A DNA stretch of 10,534 nucleotides. Source: JBIIUJ01 sp044340025. Lineage in GTDB: Bacteria > Pseudomonadota > Alphaproteobacteria > Caulobacterales > Aquidulcibacteraceae. The notes under the pieces are model-generated. The model searched no databases. It had not been told where the DNA came from and saw only the letters and a program-made list of their open reading frames with translations. Within the stretch, counting starts at the first letter, position 1. Each line of letters starts with the position of its first letter. Positions 7,374-10,534 of the stretch are shown in pieces. The DNA lies in NCBI GenBank assembly GCA_044340025.1, contig JBIIUJ010000090.1, forward strand, positions 1-10,534, in the 5' to 3' direction. Position numbers and translations under genes: made by a program.

Positions 7374-8650
7374 CGTGCAGTATCCTGGGGGAGCAGGCCC
7401 TGGGCCTGATTGAAGCTTGAAATGGCCGCATCGACCGCGACTCGGGCCACGGCTGCGCCGCGTCCCGCCTCGGCGGCGGCTGTGCGGGCGCGGATCAGCT
7501 CGAGAAACGAAAGCTCGCCCTGGCGCCATCCGCGTTCGGTGAGGGCTAGCGCCTCTGCAGCGGCCGCGCGCCGTGCAATGGCCGCCACCAGCGTGGCGCG
7601 CGCGGCGCTCAGCGCCGCAGCCGCTTCGGCCTGGGCGGCCTCCACCGCGAGCCTCGCGGCGTCGGCTTGCCTGCGCGCGCCATTCGCTTGAGCATCCAGC
7701 CCGGCGGCGACGGCGCTTGCGGATGGATCGCGGCCCAGCGGTCGGCTCACTCGGACGCCCGTCGACGTCCGCATTTCGGCGCCGCGGGCGTCACGCTCGG
7801 AGCGGACATCCAGGCCGACGCGCCAGCCTGGTCCGCTCTGCACACGTGCAAGGCGCGCCTGCCGCAAGCGCTGGCTGGCTTCGGCCAGAGCAGCGCGCAC
7901 GCGCGGATGCTGCTCCACCGGCAGCGCGCCGGGCTGTTCTGAAGGGAGCGCTGCAGGGATCGCGCCGATCAATCCGGCAAGCTGGGCGCGCGCCTGCGCC
8001 ACGCGACCCAGCGCCAGCGATGATACGGCTTCGGCCTCCGCAAGCGCAGCCTGCGCCTGCAGGAGGTCCAGCCGGGCCTGTTCGCCGGCCTCCACAAGGC
8101 GGGTGGTTGAGGCCACGAGGTCGCGGGCAAGGACGATCTGCTCGACCGCCACACTCGCATCGGCCGATGCCGCCGCAAGCGACCACCAGGCCGCGCGCAC
8201 ATCGCCTGCCACATGCAGCCGGGCAACATCGAGCTGTGCCCCGGCCAGCACCGAAAGCGCCTCGGCTTCCTCCCGCAGCGCTGCCCGTTCGCCATTGCGC
8301 CAGAGCTGAACGCTAAGCCCTGCCTCGACCTCGCGATAGCCTGTGTCCGAGCCCAGTGTGTCATGCCGCGCGGCGGTGTGCGCCTCTACTGGCCCTGCGA
8401 TCATAAGGCTGGCCGCTGTCCTGCGGCCTTGGGCTTCCGCCTGCACCGCCAGCGCGCCAGCATCGACCGCGCCGCGTGCCATCGCCTGCTCGATCAAGCC
8501 GCTCCAGCTTGCGGCTGGCGATGTCTCTGATCCGCGTGGCTCGCGGGCATCGGCACGCGGCGCCAGCATGGGGGCGGCGGCCAGCAGCAGCGCCACAAGG
8601 GACGCGTGCGCGATGGCGCGCCACGGGCATCGGCCTGATCGAACTGACAT
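7370..8650 (-). CDS. TolC-family outer-membrane efflux protein (CzcC-like), 426 aa
   Basis: This is the outer-membrane channel of the tripartite metal pump. It has an N-terminal secretion signal (basic start, then ASLVALLLAAAPMLA, probable cut after ADA at about 35). Long Ala/Arg/Glu-rich coiled-coil helices follow in two repeats (about 50-235 and 245-420), the usual twofold OEP architecture. Short strand regions such as YREVEAGLSVQLW and TSTGVRVSRPLGRD sit between helices at the expected places for the barrel strands. The C-terminal helix contains ERGWRQGELSFLELIRAR, a common closing pattern in CzcC-like proteins. The length matches CzcC (about 420). The ATG at 8650 has only a weak AGGA about 11 nt upstream. 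The stop overlaps the adaptor start (ATGA), so the two are coupled. No Cys in the signal region suggests a lipoprotein. Confidence 0.9.
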   Translation of the reverse strand: MSVRSGRCPWRAIAHASLVALLLAAAPMLAPRADAREPRGSETSPAASWSGLIEQAMARGAVDAGALAVQAEAQGRRTAASLMIAGPVEAHTAARHDTLGSDTGYREVEAGLSVQLWRNGERAALREEAEALSVLAGAQLDVARLHVAGDVRAAWWSLAAASADASVAVEQIVLARDLVASTTRLVEAGEQARLDLLQAQAALAEAEAVSSLALGRVAQARAQLAGLIGAIPAALPSEQPGALPVEQHPRVRAALAEASQRLRQARLARVQSGPGWRVGLDVRSERDARGAEMRTSTGVRVSRPLGRDPSASAVAAGLDAQANGARRQADAARLAVEAAQAEAAAALSAARATLVAAIARRAAAAEALALTERGWRQGELSFLELIRARTAAAEAGRGAAVARVAVDAAISSFNQAQGLLPQDTAR

Positions 8651-8682
8651 GAGCGAAGTGTCCTGACCTAAAATCCTGAGGA

Positions 8683-8708
8683 CCCGGCGGAGCGAAGCGT
8701 CAGCCGGG
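8683..8708 (-). other. Intercistronic stem-loop between the small secreted protein and tolC
   Basis: CCCGGC (8683-8688) and GCCGGG (8703-8708) can pair as a 6-bp GC stem with a 14-nt loop in the 73-nt gap between two operon genes. There is no U-tract, so it is more likely an mRNA-stability or processing element or a partial attenuator. A 12-nt near-repeat, GAGCGAAG(T/C)GTC, occurs at 8651-8662 and 8690-8701. Confidence 0.35.
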
Positions 8709-8723
8709 CGTAGAACGGATGGG

Positions 8724-9089
8724 TCAGGTTCGTGGTGGTCGCTTCAGGCCATAGGTGCGGGCAGGCACGGCAAATGGCGGGCCTGCCTCCGGCTGGATAC
8801 CGGCGCCCCAGACCACTATGCAGACAAAAACGGCTGGCGCTGCTGGCAGTACGACCCCTGCATGGGCGAGACAGCAAGCGCCGCAGTGATCCGTCTCGGG
8901 TGCTTCTTGGCCTGCTCCCGCCGCATCCATGCAGCCTGCACCGTCGGGATGATCGGACAGCGAAGCCTCGTCCGCGCTGGCCAACGCTGTCGCTGCGTGC
9001 GTTGTCTGTTCCATGGCGCCAGCGGCAACCGGCGCGAATGCCAAGGCTGCCGTAAGGAGCACAGAGAGAAGGGCGCGCATCAGCTGCAT
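8724..9089 (-). CDS. Small secreted Cys/His-rich protein (DUF2946-like), 121 aa
   Basis: First structural gene after the operator. A clean signal peptide (MQLMRALLSVLLTAALAFAP, cut near AGA at 23-25) is followed by a short His-containing, acidic mature region. It then has a compact DHCGACCLAH cluster (H68, C69, C72, C73, H76), plus C53, a second hydrophobic stretch (about 78-95) with C90, and a basic tail KRPPRT. Small secreted proteins with such Cys/His clusters are often the first gene of copper or heavy-metal efflux operons, and some are annotated DUF2946; that link is from memory. It could be a periplasmic metal trap or a sensor of metal or redox stress. GAGG lies about 6 nt before the ATG at 9089. 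An alternative ATG at 9080 has no close ribosome site. The function is unknown, but the position suggests a role specific to metal stress. Confidence 0.75.
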   Translation of the reverse strand: MQLMRALLSVLLTAALAFAPVAAGAMEQTTHAATALASADEASLSDHPDGAGCMDAAGAGQEAPETDHCGACCLAHAGVVLPAAPAVFVCIVVWGAGIQPEAGPPFAVPARTYGLKRPPRT

Positions 9090-9103
9090 GGCTGCCTCAT
9101 ATA

Positions 9104-9121
9104 CCGTATAGGGGTATACGG
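9104..9121 (-). promoter_or_regulatory. Candidate CsoR/RcnR-family operator of the efflux operon
   Basis: CCGTATAGGGGTATACGG is a perfect 7-bp inverted repeat around a GGGG core. Operators of the CsoR/RcnR/FrmR family are described as G/C tracts flanked by AT-rich inverted repeats, which fits closely. It lies between the regulator gene's stop (9138) and the first structural gene (start 9089), and only 14 nt before that start. It therefore probably overlaps the promoter: on the minus strand TTGCCG is followed 15 nt later by TATATG, a poorly spaced -35/-10 candidate. I saw no second copy upstream of the regulator gene. Confidence 0.75.
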
Positions 9122-9137
9122 CAATCGGCCATCCCGG

Positions 9138-9419
9138 TCAGTCCATCGACTTTGTCAGAGCGGCCATCAGCTCGCTCAGGAGCTTGCGCTGGGCGTCCGC
9201 GTCGCCTTCGGCGATGGCCGCTTCGATGCAGCTTTCCACGTGCCGTTTGAGAACATCAGTTTCCACTTTCGCCAGTGCCGCGCGGGCCGCCTGCACCTGC
9301 GTGACCACGTCCATGCAGTCGCGGTTCTCTTCCAGCATTTTGTGAATCCCGCGGACCTGCCCTTCTATCCGACGAAGGCGGGTGAGGAGGGCGGCAGGGT
9401 CTGAGTGAGCGCGGGGCAT
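9138..9419 (-). CDS. CsoR/RcnR/FrmR-family metal-responsive repressor, 93 aa
   Basis: This is a small all-helical DNA-binding repressor without a helix-turn-helix; the family works as tetramers that leave the operator when metal binds. LLTRLRRIEGQVRGIHKMLEE (11-31) is the family's signature first helix. The ligand set is C35 (NRDC), H60 and C64 (KRHVESC), which is the Cys-His-Cys pattern of copper-type CsoR. An extra H5 near the N-terminus recalls the N-terminal His used by Ni/Co or Zn members. The 93-aa length is standard. I chose the ATG at 9419 because the protein then aligns with the family; an in-frame extension to 9539 has no family resemblance. No good Shine-Dalgarno is visible. It lies 48 nt upstream of the first structural gene with the operator in between, so it is the probable local regulator. 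Confidence 0.93.
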   Translation of the reverse strand: MPRAHSDPAALLTRLRRIEGQVRGIHKMLEENRDCMDVVTQVQAARAALAKVETDVLKRHVESCIEAAIAEGDADAQRKLLSELMAALTKSMD

Positions 9420-9558
9420 GGACAGCTTGTGCGATGATCTGTCCGCGGTGCCAAGCCAGTGGTCGGGCCGGGCGCTGGTTGCGGCAAAGCTCGTGCTGCG
9501 CTTCTCACCGCCGCTGGCGAAGCGTATCCGGCTGGCCAAGGGAGTTCAAACAAGCCCC

Positions 9559-9804
9559 TCAGCCATTGAAGGGCAGTGCTTCCAGATAGGGGCGCATGAT
9601 GCGCCATGCGCGTCCACCTTGGGCTGTATCGGCAATGGCCGCTGGCGTGGCCTTGCGCTGGGCCAGCTCGGCCACCGCCCGCTGGATCGTGGTCGCGGCG
9701 ATGCTTGCTGGCCGCAAGTCCAGAACACGCAGCACCGCCTTCTCACCAGCAAGGGCGCGCAGATGATCGCGTTGGGTTCGCGGCGCGAGCAAGTTGCAAA
9801 ACCT
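9559..9804 (-). pseudogene. Unidentified C-terminal coding fragment, probably truncated at the inverted repeat
   Basis: An open frame with strong GC bias at third positions ends in TGA at 9561-9559. It encodes a largely helical, Arg/Ala-rich sequence (RDHLRALAGEKAVLRVLDL, then ATTIQRAVAELAQRK, ending RAWRIMRPYLEALPFNG). It has no ATG start. The only start-like codon is TTG at 9792, and a stop lies just upstream at 9807-9805. The composition looks like real coding DNA of a plasmid or ICE gene that has lost its N-terminal part, with the break falling inside the inverted repeat at 9793-9839. I do not recognise the family. It is on the same strand as, and upstream of, the regulator gene (139 nt). 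Confidence 0.45.
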
Positions 9805-9839
9805 CTATGCGCAAGTCTCTTTATGCGAGGTTTCGTAAC
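9793..9839. repeat. Imperfect 13-bp inverted repeat with 21-nt spacer; possible recombination site
   Basis: The left arm GTTGCAAAACCTC (9793-9805) and the reverse complement of the right arm (9827-9839, GTTACGAAACCTC) agree at 11 of 13 positions, with an uninterrupted 7-bp core AAACCTC. The spacer carries the direct repeat TATGCG (9806-9811 and 9822-9827, the second reaching 1 nt into the right arm). The patch is clearly AT-richer than its surroundings. This layout resembles tyrosine- or serine-recombinase core sites. No recombinase gene is in the window, so the role is inferred. Confidence 0.5.
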
Positions 9840-9885
9840 GCTCGAAGGCCGGCATTCTCGCAGATCGCCTGGGCAGTGACCAAGC

Positions 9886-10482
9886 TCACTCGGGGCAGGC
9901 TCTTCTTGGAAAAACAGAAGGTGGCGCGCACTGTCCTCGTCGCGCTGTAAACGGATGGCGGCTGAGCGCCGCCGCGGTTTCACGGCTCTGCACCATCTCT
10001 TCTTGACGGGCACTCAGTCCGACGAAATCAGTCTCGCGATACCGGTCCTCTTCCATGCGGTGACGCTCCGCGTCGGGTCTTCCCGCACTCGGGTGGCGAT
10101 AGGGTAGCGACTGCGTCTGAGGACCGCCCACCGGTCCTGATCCCGATCTTTGCCTGACGCCATTACCCGCTGACGATCCAATCCGGCCTTGGGCCAGATG
10201 GTCATGCTCCTCCGTCTTCCCTGTTTCGCTGGCCGGCCCCTGAGCCGCGACCAGGCCAGGGGAGCGCGCTTTCGGGGTCTTCGAGACTGCATCCGTCGGC
10301 GTGGCGGCCCAGTCTTCGACTTCAAGGGCCCGAGTTGTCGCTGCGCCTGCGGCTTGCTCCTGCCCGCGCCTAGCCCTTGGCCGCCACCCGGCGCGTGCCG
10401 CGCCTGCCTTGTCCGGCTGCTGTCTGACCCCGTCGCAAGTGCGACCCCCGGAACCGGACGCGCCCGGCCGGGACCAACGCAA
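9886..10482 (-). CDS. Low-confidence hypothetical open frame, possibly a decayed plasmid gene
   Basis: A 198-aa open frame runs on the minus strand. It is hydrophilic and low in hydrophobic residues, with no recognisable domain. The part around MEEDRYRETDFVGLSARQEEMVQSRETAA (about codons 143-171) has plausible protein character and codon use. After that point a different minus-strand frame (from 10013 downward, RDEDSARHLLFFQEEP) looks more coding-like, and before it a third (10325-10014, KDRDQDRWAVLRRSRYPIA) does. The pattern suggests a gene decayed by frameshifts, or a non-coding region with chance open frames; I cannot tell which. It would be divergent from the gene starting at 10503. Together with the fragment at 9559 it is the only coding-like content of the 9420-10502 stretch. 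Confidence 0.2.
   Translation of the reverse strand: MRWSRPGASGSGGRTCDGVRQQPDKAGAARAGWRPRARRGQEQAAGAATTRALEVEDWAATPTDAVSKTPKARSPGLVAAQGPASETGKTEEHDHLAQGRIGSSAGNGVRQRSGSGPVGGPQTQSLPYRHPSAGRPDAERHRMEEDRYRETDFVGLSARQEEMVQSRETAAALSRHPFTARRGQCAPPSVFPRRACPE
10432..10445. other. Palindrome GTCGCA-AG-TGCGAC, weak oriT nick-site candidate
   Basis: A perfect 6-bp inverted repeat with a 2-nt loop is followed by CCCCC, in non-coding DNA just before the gene at 10503. The stretch AAGTGCGACCCCC resembles, at 11 of 13 positions, the nick region AAGTGCGCCCTCC that I remember for RSF1010-type (MOBQ) transfer origins. The comparison is from memory, and no relaxase gene is visible nearby, so this is only a candidate. 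Confidence 0.25.
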
Positions 10483-10502
10483 ACCAGACAGGAGAGACCA
10501 CC

Positions 10503-10534
10503 ATGGACAAGGCCAATTTCGAGATCGTCGGCAA
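10503..10534 (+). CDS. Start of an unidentified plus-strand gene (3' end outside window)
   Basis: ATG at 10503 is preceded by AGGAGAG (10490-10496) at a good 6-nt spacing, so the start is convincing. Only MDKANFEIVG is visible. A short hydrophilic start leading into FEIVG resembles the first strand of OB-fold single-stranded DNA-binding proteins carried by conjugative elements, but ten residues are too few to assign it. It is on the same strand as the ArdC-like gene, which suggests the two could belong to one backbone interrupted by the metal operon. Confidence 0.6.
   Translation, partial: MDKANFEIVG

Noticed and set aside
7374..7529. Upstream extension of the adaptor gene
   Set aside because: The extra residues are Arg/Pro-rich, overlap the tolC coding sequence, and would place the clear signal peptide internally.
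9420..9539. N-terminal extension of the CsoR-family regulator
   Set aside because: The family is about 90 aa and the ATG at 9419 gives that length; the added residues show no similarity to the family.
540..9560. Terminal inverted repeats or target-site duplications bounding the metal operon
   Set aside because: I compared the sequences around 545-600 and 9420-9560 by eye and found only short, weak matches, with no transposase in the window.
9606..9950. Plus-strand open frame of 114 codons in the right-hand region
   Set aside because: Its first half is antisense to the more coding-like fragment at 9559-9804, and it has no clear ribosome site or recognisable domain.
1..10534. CRISPR arrays, tRNA or rRNA genes, riboswitches
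   Set aside because: No regularly spaced repeats, no tRNA cloverleaf or rRNA-like sequence, and no metal riboswitch-like structure were seen. The 47-bp inverted repeat at 9793 is single-copy.

Overview
The window is GC-rich with dense, mostly overlapping genes. Codon use and protein sequences point to an alphaproteobacterium (Sphingomonadales, Caulobacterales or Rhizobiales-like); that placement is an inference. The centre is a complete heavy-metal efflux operon on the minus strand. Its flanks look like a conjugative element or plasmid backbone: an ArdC-type antirestriction protein on the left, and broken or unidentified coding sequence plus the first codons of another plus-strand gene on the right. 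The metal operon is therefore best read as cargo on a mobile element.

Layout: 1-544 (+) is the C-terminal part of an ArdC-like zincin. From 9419 down to 592 (-), in order of transcription, come a 93-aa CsoR-family metal sensor, an 18-bp G-tract palindrome that is its likely operator, a small secreted Cys/His-rich protein, a TolC-type outer-membrane factor, a large periplasmic adaptor, an HME-type RND pump, a His-rich lipoprotein with two related halves, and a His-rich CDF transporter. The 9420-10502 stretch holds no intact gene I can identify. It contains a GC-rich C-terminal coding fragment (9559-9804), an imperfect 13-bp inverted repeat around a 21-nt spacer (9793-9839), a low-confidence open frame (9886-10482) and a short palindrome (10432-10445). 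A new plus-strand gene starts at 10503 with a good ribosome binding site.

How it works together: the sensor would hold the operator at 9104-9121 closed until it binds metal. The CDF exporter moves metal from cytoplasm to periplasm. The RND-adaptor-TolC tripartite pump moves it out of the cell. The His-rich lipoprotein, the HDH-bearing adaptor and the small Cys/His protein provide periplasmic metal binding. Several junctions overlap by 1-4 nt (tolC/adaptor, adaptor/RND, RND/lipoprotein), so the pump parts are translationally coupled.

The metal is not settled by the sequence. The sensor has the Cys-His-Cys set of copper-type CsoR, while the CDF has His/Asp sites of the Zn/Co/Ni kind and the RND TM4 motif differs from both the classical CzcA and CusA signatures.
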